Source: Microbulbifer sp. MKSA007 (GTDB lineage Bacteria > Pseudomonadota > Gammaproteobacteria > Pseudomonadales > Cellvibrionaceae). Taken from it: a stretch of DNA of 64,000 nt. Where the stretch lies: positions 1,199,501 through 1,263,500 of the forward strand of contig CP128433.1 in assembly GCA_032615215.1 (NCBI GenBank), read 5' to 3'. Below, piece after piece: positions 16,581 to 25,895 of the stretch (positions within the stretch are counted from its first letter, which is position 1; each line of letters starts with the position of its first letter). The notes under the pieces are model-generated. The model saw nothing but the letters and a program-made list of their open reading frames with translations. It was not told the DNA's origin and did not search any database. Position numbers and translations under genes: made by a program.

Positions 16581-17009
16581 ATGGCCCTGGAGCGTACCCT
16601 TTCTATCATCAAGCCGGACGCAGTAGCCAAGAATGTAATCGGTGAAATAGAGAGCCGTTTTGAGAAAGCTGGCCTGAGCATTGTTGCCATGAAGATGGTT
16701 CAACTGTCCCGCGAAAAAGCTGAAGGTTTCTACGCTGAGCACAAAGAGCGTCCTTTCTTCAAAGACCTGGTTGACTTCATGACTTCCGGTCCAGTTGTTG
16801 TACAGGTTCTGGAAGGCGAGAACGCTATCCTGGCAAACCGCGACCTGATGGGTGCTACCAACCCTAAAGAAGCTGCTGCTGGCACCATCCGCGCTGACTT
16901 CGCTGACAGCATCGACGCCAACGCTGTACACGGTTCCGACTCCGCAGAGTCCGCTGCTCGCGAAGTAAGCTACTTCTTCGCCGACGACGAAATCTGCGCG
17001 CGCGCTTAA
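16581..17009 (+). CDS. ndk: Nucleoside diphosphate kinase
   Basis: 142 residues from ATG 16581, with GGAGA five bases upstream; the four-codon extension to TTG 16569 would overlap the ribosome site. The phosphohistidine is His117 in NAVHGSDS, and the N-terminal ERTLSIIKPDAV motif is standard. The enzyme equalises NTP/dNTP pools through a ping-pong phosphohistidine mechanism. The codon use is strongly biased, as expected for a highly expressed gene. Followed 62 bases later by rlmN. Confidence 0.97.
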   Translation: MALERTLSIIKPDAVAKNVIGEIESRFEKAGLSIVAMKMVQLSREKAEGFYAEHKERPFFKDLVDFMTSGPVVVQVLEGENAILANRDLMGATNPKEAAAGTIRADFADSIDANAVHGSDSAESAAREVSYFFADDEICARA

Positions 17010-17071
17010 TCCGCGCCACAAATCGCACCGGTCTGTCCGGACCGGTGCAATTCTTCCCCGAGGTGAAATGA

Positions 17072-18190
17072 ATGACCACAGAGAAAACCAACCTGCTCGG
17101 CCTTTCGGTAGAAAAGCTGGCCGCCTTTTTTGAATCATTGGGCGAGAAGCGCTTCCGCGCTGTTCAGGTTTTAAAGTGGATTCACCAGAATGGGGTTGAT
17201 GATTTTGCTGAGATGACCAATGTCAGCAAGGCCCTGCGTCAAAAGCTGGCGGAAGTGGCCGAAGTCCGTGCCCCGGAAGTATTGAATCAGTGGGATTCCG
17301 CCGATGGCACACGGAAATGGTTAATTAAAGTCTCCGGTGGCAATGCTATCGAGACTGTTTATATCCCCGATGGTGATCGCGGCACCCTTTGTGTCTCCTC
17401 CCAGGTGGGCTGTTCCCTGGATTGCAGCTTTTGTGCAACTGGCAAGCAGGGCTTTAACCGCGATTTAACGGCGGCAGAAATTATCGGGCAGGTCTGGATT
17501 GCCTGTAAATCTTTCGGTCAATTGGACCCGAAAGGACCGCGCAAGGTTACCAACGTAGTTATGATGGGCATGGGTGAGCCATTGCTCAATTTCGACAATG
17601 TGGTCGATTCCATGAACCTGATGATGGAAGATAACGCCTACGGTATTTCCAAGCGTCGCGTCACCCTGTCGACCTCCGGTGTAGTGCCCGCACTGGACCG
17701 CCTCGCCGATGTGACCGATGTGAGCCTGGCAATTTCCCTGCATGCGCCCAACGATGAATTACGTAACGAGTTGGTGCCGATCAATAAAAAATACCCTATT
17801 GCGGTGCTACTGGATTCCGCCAAGCGCTACATCGACCGCATGCCGGATACGCACCGTAAAATGACCATTGAATACACGCTGATGCGCGAGGTTAACGACC
17901 GCCCGGAGCACGCTGAGCAATTGGCAGAGCTGCTTAAAGAGATTCCGGTGAAAATTAACCTGATTCCCTTTAACCCGTTTGAGTTGTCCGACTACCAGCG
18001 AGTGAGTAATAACGCACTGCGTCGCTTCCAGCAGATTTTGCTCGACAAAGGTTATACCGTGACTGTGCGCACTACACGCGGCGATGATATTGATGCGGCC
18101 TGTGGTCAGTTGGCAGGCAGTGTTAATGACCGTACCCGCCGCTCCGAGCGCTACCGCAATGCAGAGCGCCCTGTTCGTATTGTTAACTAG
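17072..18190 (+). CDS. rlmN: Dual-specificity 23S rRNA/tRNA adenine C2-methyltransferase RlmN
   Basis: 372 residues. The radical-SAM cluster motif is Cys114-xxx-Cys118-xx-Cys121 (CSLDCSFC), and the methyl-carrying cysteine near the C-terminus is Cys344 (DAACGQLAG). RlmN methylates A2503 of 23S rRNA and A37 of some tRNAs. Since it depends on a [4Fe-4S] cluster, its place after isc and ndk is functionally sensible. The ATG follows GAGGTGAAATGA. A weak hairpin at 18211-18234 may end transcription. Confidence 0.96.
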   Translation: MTTEKTNLLGLSVEKLAAFFESLGEKRFRAVQVLKWIHQNGVDDFAEMTNVSKALRQKLAEVAEVRAPEVLNQWDSADGTRKWLIKVSGGNAIETVYIPDGDRGTLCVSSQVGCSLDCSFCATGKQGFNRDLTAAEIIGQVWIACKSFGQLDPKGPRKVTNVVMMGMGEPLLNFDNVVDSMNLMMEDNAYGISKRRVTLSTSGVVPALDRLADVTDVSLAISLHAPNDELRNELVPINKKYPIAVLLDSAKRYIDRMPDTHRKMTIEYTLMREVNDRPEHAEQLAELLKEIPVKINLIPFNPFELSDYQRVSNNALRRFQQILLDKGYTVTVRTTRGDDIDAACGQLAGSVNDRTRRSERYRNAERPVRIVN

Positions 18191-18729
18191 TCGCTGGTAA
18201 TTTTTTGTATAGGTTGCCAAATTGTTGGCAGCCTATTGGCTTCGATTTTCCCCTTCTCAAAAAAACTCTGTTTAGCCTAAAAGTTCCTTTCTATTCTATT
18301 TTTCGTGTCAACGAAATTGCTTTATCTAACGTTTAACGCTCGAGGAAAATTTACCCGGGAAGGGAGCGTTGGATATATGCATGAGATTAGGTCAAAACGA
18401 TCATATTTTTTTAATTTGCATTTTGCTTGCAACATTTTGACTTTGAATGAAATAGCTGGCCATTGGAGAGAGGTCTTCACTAGACCGTCTGGCACTGGAT
18501 CTTTGCAGTAGCTACACCCGTATCTCCAACATCCATCAAAACATTATGACGCTATAGCGTGCTATCCAGTCATTTTCATTTGGCCTGGAGCTGTTACAGC
18601 GTGCTTAGGTTCAGGAAAAACAAAGTGTAGAAATGCTTGCACAGCTGTGTTGAGAGTTGAAGTGCATGGAGTTCTCTGAGTTGCCTGGCTTAGGAAAAGA
18701 AAAGTTATCGACGGGACTGTTCGAACATT
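18191..18729. other. Intergenic region rlmN / first cytochrome gene (539 bases)
   Basis: AT-richer than the core. It holds an imperfect hairpin at 18211-18234 (AGGTTGCCAA / TTGGCAGCCT, possible rlmN terminator). The last 40 bases before ATG 18730 resemble the leader of the third paralogue (before 23573), including a shared GACGGG block. A 68-codon frame at 18305 has no ribosome site and is not called. Nothing else is evident. Confidence 0.5.
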
Positions 18730-20691
18730 ATGAACGCGGAAAAAAACCAATTAACCCAATTGCTTGTAGCGCTGAATAAGCTGCTGTTCATTTCTTTATT
18801 TCTATTTATGGTGGGCTGTGGGGGAGGTGGTTCCTCTAGCGGTGAGGATGATTCATCGACAGAAACTACTGAAAATGATAGCGGCTCTGGGGATAGCTCT
18901 GGCTCAGACGATGGTGACGATTCGGACGGTGATACTGATGGTGATACTGATGGTGATACTGATGGTGATACTGGGTCAGATGATGAATCCGATTCAGAGC
19001 AGGGGATCTTGGTTGCTGAACTGATTGCAAATCCCTTCTCCGGCACCAGCATAGGGCTCTCTTGGGAGGACTCTGAAGAGACCTACAGCATCTATCGCGA
19101 TGGCGAATTGATCGCAGAAACTACAGATAACCATTACGTGGATGAAGGCCTCTCAGTTAATACTGAATATAGTTATTGGGTCGGTGTGGGGAGTATTGAT
19201 AGTGATACTAATAGTGTTACTGCAAAAACACTGGTTAATAACACGAATGATGGCCTGAGCAATGGTACTGAAGCAGAGGCCATTGAAAAGCGCATTGTTG
19301 ATTTTGATGAATGTCAAAATGAGCGCTCAGCCGTAGATGTTGACGATAGTAGTCTCGACAGTTGCTTGCAGGCTGTGCTGGATGAAGTGGGAATGGCAGA
19401 GCAATTGGAGGATATGCGCGCTTTTGCTGCTCGAGTTAGAAGTGAGCAAGACCCGGAGATGGTTGAGTTGGGTATGCGGTTATTCCACAGTAAAAGTCTT
19501 AGTGCTAACGGTGATACCGCCTGCTCTTCTTGCCACCACCCGACAATAGGCTGCGCTGGTGATGATCTTTCCATGTCTGTTGGGGTTAATGCCGTTGATC
19601 CCGATTTGCTTGGCCCAGGGCGTTCCGATGGTGAAAACGAAGTGCCGTTGGTTGCACGCAATGCCCAGCCTATTTGTAATGTGGCGCTCTGGGATAATGG
19701 ATTATTCTGGGACAACCGCGTTCTTTTCACGAGCGACGGTGGCCTTAAAACAGACTCCAGGGATGTAACCAATAATACTGAAGCGGCGGTAGGTACCGGT
19801 ACTTTGGCACTTATGATGGCCCAAGCCCATTTTCCGGTGACTGATGCTGCTGAGATGGGGGATATTTCTGAATTTGGCTACGACGAAAGTAGCGACGATG
19901 ACCTTACTGATTACCGTGAGGAATATCTTATACCAAAGCTCAATGAGGAGTCCTGGGGCCCCTTATTTGCTGCCGCTTATGGAGACAACAGTATTGACTA
20001 CAGTAGGGTCGCACAGGCGATTGCCGCCTATGAAGCGGTATATATTTTCATTGATAACCCCTTCTTTGACTATATCGACGGTGACCTGACAGCGCTGGAT
20101 GACGATGCGAAGCGGGGAGCAATTACTTATTTTACGCCAGGCTCTGGTTGTACTGCTTGCCATACGGGCGCCTTCTTTACTAACCAGGGTTTGAGGGTCG
20201 TTAACTATCCTCAAATTGGTGTCGGAAAAGAGGATGATGGCGCTGATTGGGGAGGGGCAGTACTCGGTGGCTTTCGTGTTCCAACACTGCTCAATGCAGG
20301 CATTACTGGTCCCTGGGGGCACGCCGGGCAGTTTGGCTCCTTAGAAAGAAATATTGAGCACTATGCCGGGCAAGCGGATTCGGTGTCCCGGTATTTCGCA
20401 GATAGTGAAATGTGCGATCTGGATCAGTTTGCTGAGCTAGAAGACTGCGCAGCGAAAGTTGCGCCCAATGGTCTGGAGTTGACCGAGGCAATTCTGGAGA
20501 TAGATGGTGATGCAGCACTTCCGATAGACGACGATGAAGTGAAGCTGTTAGCGGCATTTCTTGAGGCGCTCACTGACCCGGATGCTGAGAATGTAAATTC
20601 AAATGCAACCCAATCCCTGATTCCTCCCCGTGACGGCGGACCCGATGGAATGCAGCTGGATGCCTGGGATCAGGACGGCAACGAACTTTAA
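18730..20691 (+). CDS. Lipoprotein with FN3-like domain and di-heme MauG/CCP-type domain, paralogue 1
   Basis: 653 residues. A signal peptide ends in the lipobox FMVGC (Cys30), then a Gly/Ser/Asp linker with four DGDT units, an FN3-like module (about 100-180), and a di-heme cytochrome c peroxidase/MauG domain. Two heme sites are seen: CSSCH at 265-269 and CTACH at 474-478. A further Cys pair (IGC, PIC) near heme 1 and another (MCDL, EDC) near the end are conserved in all three paralogues, suggesting disulfides. The usual APY-xHDG segment reads GPWGHAGQFG. The domain should be periplasmic and bound to a membrane; whether it reduces peroxide or oxidises another protein or compound cannot be said. 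Confidence 0.9.
   Translation: MNAEKNQLTQLLVALNKLLFISLFLFMVGCGGGGSSSGEDDSSTETTENDSGSGDSSGSDDGDDSDGDTDGDTDGDTDGDTGSDDESDSEQGILVAELIANPFSGTSIGLSWEDSEETYSIYRDGELIAETTDNHYVDEGLSVNTEYSYWVGVGSIDSDTNSVTAKTLVNNTNDGLSNGTEAEAIEKRIVDFDECQNERSAVDVDDSSLDSCLQAVLDEVGMAEQLEDMRAFAARVRSEQDPEMVELGMRLFHSKSLSANGDTACSSCHHPTIGCAGDDLSMSVGVNAVDPDLLGPGRSDGENEVPLVARNAQPICNVALWDNGLFWDNRVLFTSDGGLKTDSRDVTNNTEAAVGTGTLALMMAQAHFPVTDAAEMGDISEFGYDESSDDDLTDYREEYLIPKLNEESWGPLFAAAYGDNSIDYSRVAQAIAAYEAVYIFIDNPFFDYIDGDLTALDDDAKRGAITYFTPGSGCTACHTGAFFTNQGLRVVNYPQIGVGKEDDGADWGGAVLGGFRVPTLLNAGITGPWGHAGQFGSLERNIEHYAGQADSVSRYFADSEMCDLDQFAELEDCAAKVAPNGLELTEAILEIDGDAALPIDDDEVKLLAAFLEALTDPDAENVNSNATQSLIPPRDGGPDGMQLDAWDQDGNEL
18928..18972 (+). 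repeat. 12-bp tandem repeat in linker of paralogue 1
   Basis: GGTGATACTGAT repeated 3.75 times, coding (DGDT)n in frame. The unit is a multiple of three, so slippage would change linker length without breaking the frame. Confidence 0.9.
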
Positions 20692-21101
20692 CATTCCTGC
20701 ATTTTATTTGAGCATCTCACTAATATTGACTTACTGGTGAGATGCCAACTCTTCATTAGCGACCTTTATTCGCATTCATCATTCAGGCAACCGCCTTCTG
20801 CCTTAAAATTCACCACAGTTTCATTCTTACTTTGCTTCCAGAGCCAGGCCGGAGTTGATTCGAGAGTGAATTCCTACGATCAGGGCTAGGTATAAGTCAT
20901 CGTCTGGATTGCGAAGTTTTAGTCAGTTGTTGCTGGAAAAAAACTCTATCCCCTGAAATTCTGGTGAGCTGGTCGTTCCCTCCGGGATTCACTCCGGACT
21001 TTTGTTCACATTTCTTCCTTAATTGGTCAACCAAATCTATTGGTGTCGCGTTATCACCTATGAACTATTAAAAATATATGGAAGGGACCACTAGGATTCT
21101 T
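20692..21101. other. Intergenic region between paralogues 1 and 2 (410 bases)
   Basis: A 9-bp stem GCATCTCAC / GTGAGATGC with a 16-base loop at 20712-20745 is a likely terminator. The rest is AT-rich with no convincing ORF or promoter call. The start of the next gene is taken as 21102, because an AGG site is seven bases before it; the earlier in-frame ATG 21078 has none. Confidence 0.5.
20712..20745 (+). terminator. Stem-loop after paralogue 1
   Basis: A perfect 9-bp stem (GCATCTCAC / GTGAGATGC) 21 bases after the stop. A T run is lacking, so termination by this hairpin is an inference. Confidence 0.5.
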
Positions 21102-23090
21102 ATGAGTGCTCAGAAGTTCGATCAAAAAGTCTTTCCCAGAGTCCTACTTAGACTCTTTTTCCTCACGCTGTTTTCGCTGTTAGTTGGTTGCGGCTCCGGG
21201 TCATCTGGTAGTGAGGATAATTCGCCTGCAGATACCGTTCAGGGTGATGATGGTTCCGGTTCCGGTTCCGGTTCCGGTTCCGGTTCCGGTTCCGGTTCTG
21301 GCTCAGGGACGGGCACCGATCCTGAGCCTGATCCTGAGCCTGATCCTGAGCCTGATCCTGAGCCTGAGCCTGAAGAAGCCGGTGAACCCGCTGAGCTAAT
21401 TGGCTATGCCCACTCGGGAACCAGTATCGGTCTTAACTGGGAAAGAGATGGTGAGACTTACTTTATCTATCGAAACGGTGAAAAGGTCGCGGAAACCAGC
21501 AATAACTATTATGTCGAACAGGGCCTCTCAGTTAACACCGAATATGTTTACTCTGTCAGTACAGTTGATGCTGCAAACGAATCGGAAACTTCGCAGGTTA
21601 CAGTCAAGACACTAGTTGATGACACAAATACTGGCCTGAATAACGGTACAGAAGACGATGTTCTGAATGAACAAATATCTAGTTTTGCAGAGTGTAGAAA
21701 TGTTTCTAGTGCATTGGACCTGCTTGAGGAGGATCTGGACACCTGCCTAGGGGCAATGCTTGAGCTTAACCGGATGGTGACCCTTGTTGAAGATATACGT
21801 GCTTTTGGAGCGCGGGTTCGCAGCGAACAGGATCCGGCCATGGTAGAACTGGGCATGCGCCTGTTCCACAGCAAGTCTTTAAGTGCTAACCAAGATACCT
21901 CCTGCTCTTCCTGTCATCATCCTGCGATTGGTTGCGGTGGAGATGATCTATCGATGCCTGTTGGGGTAAATGCTGTGAATACTGCTTTGTTAGGACCAGG
22001 CAGGTCGGACGGTATTAACGAAGTACCACTAGTGCCTAGAAACTCGCAGGCAATTTGCAATACCTCGCTTTGGAGTCGCGGCCTGTTCTGGGATAACCGT
22101 GTTTCTATGGGGACTAATGGGACCCTGCGGACAGAATCAACGGACGTCACCCGAAATACTAGAGCAGCGGTGGACTCTGGTTCCCTGGCACTGTTAATGG
22201 CTCAAGCCCACTTCCCTGTTACAGCACCTCCCGAGATGGGTGACATAATCGATTTTGGATACGATGATTCTGTTGATGAGAATTTTACTTCCTATCGTGA
22301 GGATATTTTAGCCGCAAACCTGGATGTTGAAGCCTGGGCGCCGTTATTCACTTCAGCATTTGGTGATTCTGAGATTAATTTCAGTCGGATCGCTCAAGCA
22401 ATAGCTGCATATGAGGCAGTGCAAATATTTATCGATAATCCGTTTTTTGAATATACCGGGGGCAACCTGGAGGCGCTCAGCGCTGAGGAAAAACGTGGTG
22501 CCATTACATTTATGTCTAAGGAGGCGGGGTGCACTTTTTGCCACAAGGGGGCCTTTTTCACATCTGAGGCATTGATGGCTGCGAACTATCCGCAAATAGG
22601 GGTAGGCACCGATGAGAGTGGGAATGGGGCTGATTGGGGCGGCGAGGGATCACTTGGGTTTGGTGCCTTTCGTGCACCGACGTTGCTCAACGTGGCACTT
22701 ACCGGGCCTTGGGGGCACAATGGGCAATTCGGTACGCTGAAGAGGAATGTTGAGCACTACAGTGACCAGGGAGCCTCAATTACCCGGTATTTTGAAAATA
22801 GTGAAATGTGTGATCTTGTGCAATTTCAGGATGTTGAGGGTTGTGCCAATAAAGTGGCTCCAAATGGTTTAACCCATTCCCAGAACATTATTGATGGAAA
22901 TGAAGGAGGAGGAGTTAACCGCCTTTCTGCCGATGAAATTGATCTTGTAGTGACATTTCTCGGGACGCTCACAGACCCCAATGCTGCCGATACCAGTTCG
23001 AATGCGATTCAATTCTTGATTCCTCCCAGAGATGGTGGGCCTGATGGGAAGCAGTTGGATGCAATCGACAAGGATGGCAGAAGCCTGTAA
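21102..23090 (+). CDS. Lipoprotein with FN3-like domain and di-heme MauG/CCP-type domain, paralogue 2
   Basis: 662 residues from ATG 21102. The lipobox is LLVGC (Cys30), followed by a linker of Ser-Gly repeats and then Glu-Pro-Asp-Pro repeats, an FN3-like module (TSIGLNWERDGETYFIYRN), and the di-heme domain with CSSCH at 268-272 and CTFCH at 477-481. The four extra cysteines match paralogue 1. The protein is clearly homologous along its length to the neighbours (for example RVRSEQDP-MVELGMRLFHSK), apart from a completely different linker. Leader sequence and N-terminal residues differ more from paralogues 1 and 3 than those do from each other. Confidence 0.9.
   Translation: MSAQKFDQKVFPRVLLRLFFLTLFSLLVGCGSGSSGSEDNSPADTVQGDDGSGSGSGSGSGSGSGSGSGTGTDPEPDPEPDPEPDPEPEPEEAGEPAELIGYAHSGTSIGLNWERDGETYFIYRNGEKVAETSNNYYVEQGLSVNTEYVYSVSTVDAANESETSQVTVKTLVDDTNTGLNNGTEDDVLNEQISSFAECRNVSSALDLLEEDLDTCLGAMLELNRMVTLVEDIRAFGARVRSEQDPAMVELGMRLFHSKSLSANQDTSCSSCHHPAIGCGGDDLSMPVGVNAVNTALLGPGRSDGINEVPLVPRNSQAICNTSLWSRGLFWDNRVSMGTNGTLRTESTDVTRNTRAAVDSGSLALLMAQAHFPVTAPPEMGDIIDFGYDDSVDENFTSYREDILAANLDVEAWAPLFTSAFGDSEINFSRIAQAIAAYEAVQIFIDNPFFEYTGGNLEALSAEEKRGAITFMSKEAGCTFCHKGAFFTSEALMAANYPQIGVGTDESGNGADWGGEGSLGFGAFRAPTLLNVALTGPWGHNGQFGTLKRNVEHYSDQGASITRYFENSEMCDLVQFQDVEGCANKVAPNGLTHSQNIIDGNEGGGVNRLSADEIDLVVTFLGTLTDPNAADTSSNAIQFLIPPRDGGPDGKQLDAIDKDGRSL
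21252..21372 (+). repeat. Two adjoining tandem repeats in linker of paralogue 2
   Basis: First a hexamer GGTTCC repeated about eight times (Ser-Gly), from 21252 to near 21300. Then a 12-mer CCTGAGCCTGAT repeated about four times (Pro-Glu-Pro-Asp), 21321-21372. Both stay in frame whatever the copy number. Confidence 0.88.
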
Positions 23091-23572
23091 CTGTTTTTCT
23101 CCAACATCGCCGATTGGGTAATTTAAACTGAAATAGCCCTTCTCAGCAGTTGCCAGCAAATGCCGGCAACTGCTGTTCTAATAAGTACAAGAGTATTGCC
23201 TGGGTTAAAAGCTTAAAACCCGCTCTTGCCTATAGCGTTCCAAGTGTGATTAATCTTCCATTCAATTTATCATTTTGAGGACATTGGCAATGTACTGTTG
23301 CGACGCCCTTAGCAGAGTTTCTTACTCTGAATCGTTACAGTAGTTCAAAATGAAAACATCCAATTTGTAATTACAGTGAGATTTTTCGCTGCTGGACACA
23401 GTGGGCCGAAATTATTCCTGATTCCATCTGGTAAATACTAATTTAAAGGTTTTCCCTGTAATTTAATGGCAAGCATTCAATTACCCTTTGGTGTCAGCAT
23501 TGGCACTTCGCCCTGTATTTAGTGTCCAGAACTCGGAATAAGAAAAGGTCATTGACGGGCAGGTCAAGAACT
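23091..23572. other. Intergenic region between paralogues 2 and 3 (482 bases)
   Basis: A 10-bp perfect stem AGCAGTTGCC / GGCAACTGCT (23145-23174) lies 54 bases after the stop. The remaining sequence has no coding signal. A GTG at 23522 would extend paralogue 3 by 17 codons, but ATG 23573 aligns with the start of paralogue 1 and is used. Confidence 0.5.
23145..23174 (+). terminator. Stem-loop after paralogue 2
   Basis: A perfect 10-bp stem with a 10-base loop (AGCAAATGCC) and no strong T run. It is placed as expected for an mRNA 3' end or mRNA stabiliser. Confidence 0.55.
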
Positions 23573-25540
23573 ATGAATGTTGATAAAAATCAAATCACAC
23601 TATCGCTAACGGCTCTGGTAAAGCTGCTGGTCCTATCTCTATTTCTTGTGATGGTGGGTTGCGGAGGAGGTGGTTCCTCAAGTAGTGACAATGACACACC
23701 TACTGAAACTTCTGATACTGGCAGTGATGGTGATTCTGGTTCAGGTGATGATGAAAATGGCGATGGCGATGGCGATGGCGATGGCGATGGCGATGGCGAT
23801 GGCGATGGCGATGGCGATGGCGATACAGGCTCAGGTCAGGGAATTATTCCTGCAGAACTGATCGGCAACGCATTTTCCGGTACCAGCATTGGTCTTTCCT
23901 GGGAAAGCACCGGTGCGACCTATGTTATCTATCGTGGCAGCGAACGAGTTGCTGAGACGACTAGCGGATACTATGTCGATGAAGGTCTCTCATCAGACAC
24001 TGAATATACCTACTCAGTAACCACCGGCGATGTCGACAGCGAAGATGAGACCGCCAGCGTCACTGCCAGAACATTGGTAAATAATACTAATGACGGCCTC
24101 AGTAATGGTTCTGATGCAGACGGTTCTGATAGCCGAATTTCCGATTTTGATGAATGTCAAAATGCGCGTTCAGCGGTCAATATTGCTGATGGCAGTCTCG
24201 ATAGCTGCTTACAGGCAGTGCTGGATGACGTTGGCATGGCCGAGCAGTTGGAAGATATGCGCGCCTTTGCTGCCCGGGTCAGAAGTGAACAGGACCCTGT
24301 CATGGTAGAGCTGGGTATGCGCTTGTTTCACAATAAAAACCTGAGCGCTGATGGCGATGCATCTTGCTCTTCCTGCCACCACCCGGCAATAGGTTGTGGT
24401 GGTGATGACCTGTCCATGCCAGTTGGTGTTGATCCCGTTGATGCTGAATTAGTCGGTCCCGGTCGCTCCGACGGCCAGAATGAAGTTCCGCTGGTACCGC
24501 GAAATGCCCAGCCTATCTGCAATGTAGCCCTTTGGGATAATGGCTTGTTCTGGGATAACCGAGTGGCGATCAATGGTAATGGCGGGCTCAGGACAGACTC
24601 CCGGGATGTTACTCGCAACACAGAGGCGGCCGTGGGTACTGGTACCCTCGCACTGATGATGGCCCAAGCCCACTTCCCGGTCACAGAAGCTGCTGAGATG
24701 GGGGATATCACCCAGTTCGGTTACGACGATACCAGCGATGATGGTTTTACTGATTATCGTGAGGATATTCTCGCTGAAAAATTAACCCAGGACTCGTGGG
24801 GTGTAATGTTTACCGCAGCATTTGGCGATTCGGCAATTAACTTCAGCAGAATTGCAGAGGCAATTGCCTCTTACGAAGCGGTGCAAATTTTTATCGATAA
24901 CCCCTTCTTTGATTATGTTGATGGAGACCTTGCGGCCCTCAATAACGATGAAAAGCGAGGGGCAATTACCTTTATGACACGAAATTCAGGGTGTACAAAT
25001 TGCCACTCAGGAGCCTTTTTCTCTAATCAAGGGTTGAGAGCTGTCAGTTATCCACAGATTGGTGTTGGTAAAGATGAGAGTGGCAGTGGTGCTGACTTGG
25101 GTGGTAATGGAAGCGGCAGCTTCCGCACGCCAACGCTGCTTAATGTGGCGCTCACTGGCCCCTGGGGACACGCAGGTCAGTTCGGTACATTGAAAAGAAA
25201 TGTCGAACACTACACTGGTCGAGCCGACTCTGTTTCCCAGTATTTCACCAACAGTGAGATGTGCGATTTGGATCAGTTTGCAGAGGTGGATGAGTGTGCC
25301 GCGAAAGTTGCGCCCAATGGCCAGGCACTGACTGAAGCACTGTTGGCTGAAAATGGCGACGGCGCTGTGAATTTGGACGACGAGGAGGTTGATTTACTGG
25401 TAGCGTTCCTCGAAACCCTAACTGATCCAGATGCGGCAAATACTGACTCCAATGCAGTCCAGTCATTGATTCCGCCGCGGGACACTGGTCCAGATGGCAT
25501 GCAGCTGGATGCGGTTGACCAGGAAGGTAATCAACTCTAA
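23573..25540 (+). CDS. Lipoprotein with FN3-like domain and di-heme MauG/CCP-type domain, paralogue 3
   Basis: 655 residues from ATG 23573, which gives the lipobox VMVGC with Cys30, exactly as in the other two. An acidic linker of Asp-Gly repeats is followed by an FN3-like module (SGTSIGLSWESTGATY) and the di-heme domain (CSSCH at 265-269, CTNCH at 474-478). It is closest to paralogue 1, sharing the N-terminal MN-x-K pattern, the KLL and CGGGGSSS segments and parts of the leader DNA. This points to a recent duplication of gene plus leader. All three end in the same PPRD-GPDG motif followed by QLDA, a family-specific tail. Confidence 0.9.
   Translation: MNVDKNQITLSLTALVKLLVLSLFLVMVGCGGGGSSSSDNDTPTETSDTGSDGDSGSGDDENGDGDGDGDGDGDGDGDGDGDGDTGSGQGIIPAELIGNAFSGTSIGLSWESTGATYVIYRGSERVAETTSGYYVDEGLSSDTEYTYSVTTGDVDSEDETASVTARTLVNNTNDGLSNGSDADGSDSRISDFDECQNARSAVNIADGSLDSCLQAVLDDVGMAEQLEDMRAFAARVRSEQDPVMVELGMRLFHNKNLSADGDASCSSCHHPAIGCGGDDLSMPVGVDPVDAELVGPGRSDGQNEVPLVPRNAQPICNVALWDNGLFWDNRVAINGNGGLRTDSRDVTRNTEAAVGTGTLALMMAQAHFPVTEAAEMGDITQFGYDDTSDDGFTDYREDILAEKLTQDSWGVMFTAAFGDSAINFSRIAEAIASYEAVQIFIDNPFFDYVDGDLAALNNDEKRGAITFMTRNSGCTNCHSGAFFSNQGLRAVSYPQIGVGKDESGSGADLGGNGSGSFRTPTLLNVALTGPWGHAGQFGTLKRNVEHYTGRADSVSQYFTNSEMCDLDQFAEVDECAAKVAPNGQALTEALLAENGDGAVNLDDEEVDLLVAFLETLTDPDAANTDSNAVQSLIPPRDTGPDGMQLDAVDQEGNQL
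23759..23824 (+). repeat. Perfect hexamer repeat (GGCGAT x 11) in linker of paralogue 3
   Basis: 66 bases of uninterrupted GGCGAT, coding Gly-Asp repeats. Perfect identity over 11 units indicates recent slippage. The frame is not affected by unit gain or loss. Confidence 0.95.
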
Positions 25541-25895
25541 CTCTTCTAAGCCCTTTTTACTTATTCCGCCGGTACACCGGTACTGGCGGATTGACAATAC
25601 TCGACAAAGTCATCACTAAATGGAATTGATTGGGTTTTAGGGCTGCAACTGGCAAGGCTTTCCGGCAGTATAGGGATTTGGAAAGTGCCAGCTGAGGCGG
25701 AATCAGATTTCTCACACAAAATACCGATATGTACTTTTACCACTGCCAGTGGATGCCGGTGGTCGATGTTGGGTTTTGCTGTGTTTTGCGGGCTTGCTTT
25801 GTCCAGGGATTGGCGTTAGCACTCATTGGTGTATTGGTGACACCCGCGCAATCTCGCTGGGCCGATAAGTGAAAAATAAAGATACAGGTGATGTA
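25541..25895. other. Intergenic region between paralogue 3 and pilF (355 bases)
   Basis: Contains a hairpin at 25565-25590 (TCCGCC / GGCGGA with inner GTAC pairs), a probable terminator of paralogue 3. The right part holds the ribosome site AGGTGA for the pilF GTG start. No other gene signal is seen. Confidence 0.5.

Noticed and set aside
18305..18511. 68-codon plus-strand ORF between rlmN and the first cytochrome gene
   Set aside because: No ribosome site, no recognisable composition or domain, and in AT-rich intergenic sequence.
18928..23824. Short tandem repeats as possible CRISPR or iterons
   Set aside because: Units are contiguous without spacers, in frame with flanking protein domains, and differ between paralogues; they are linker-coding microsatellites.
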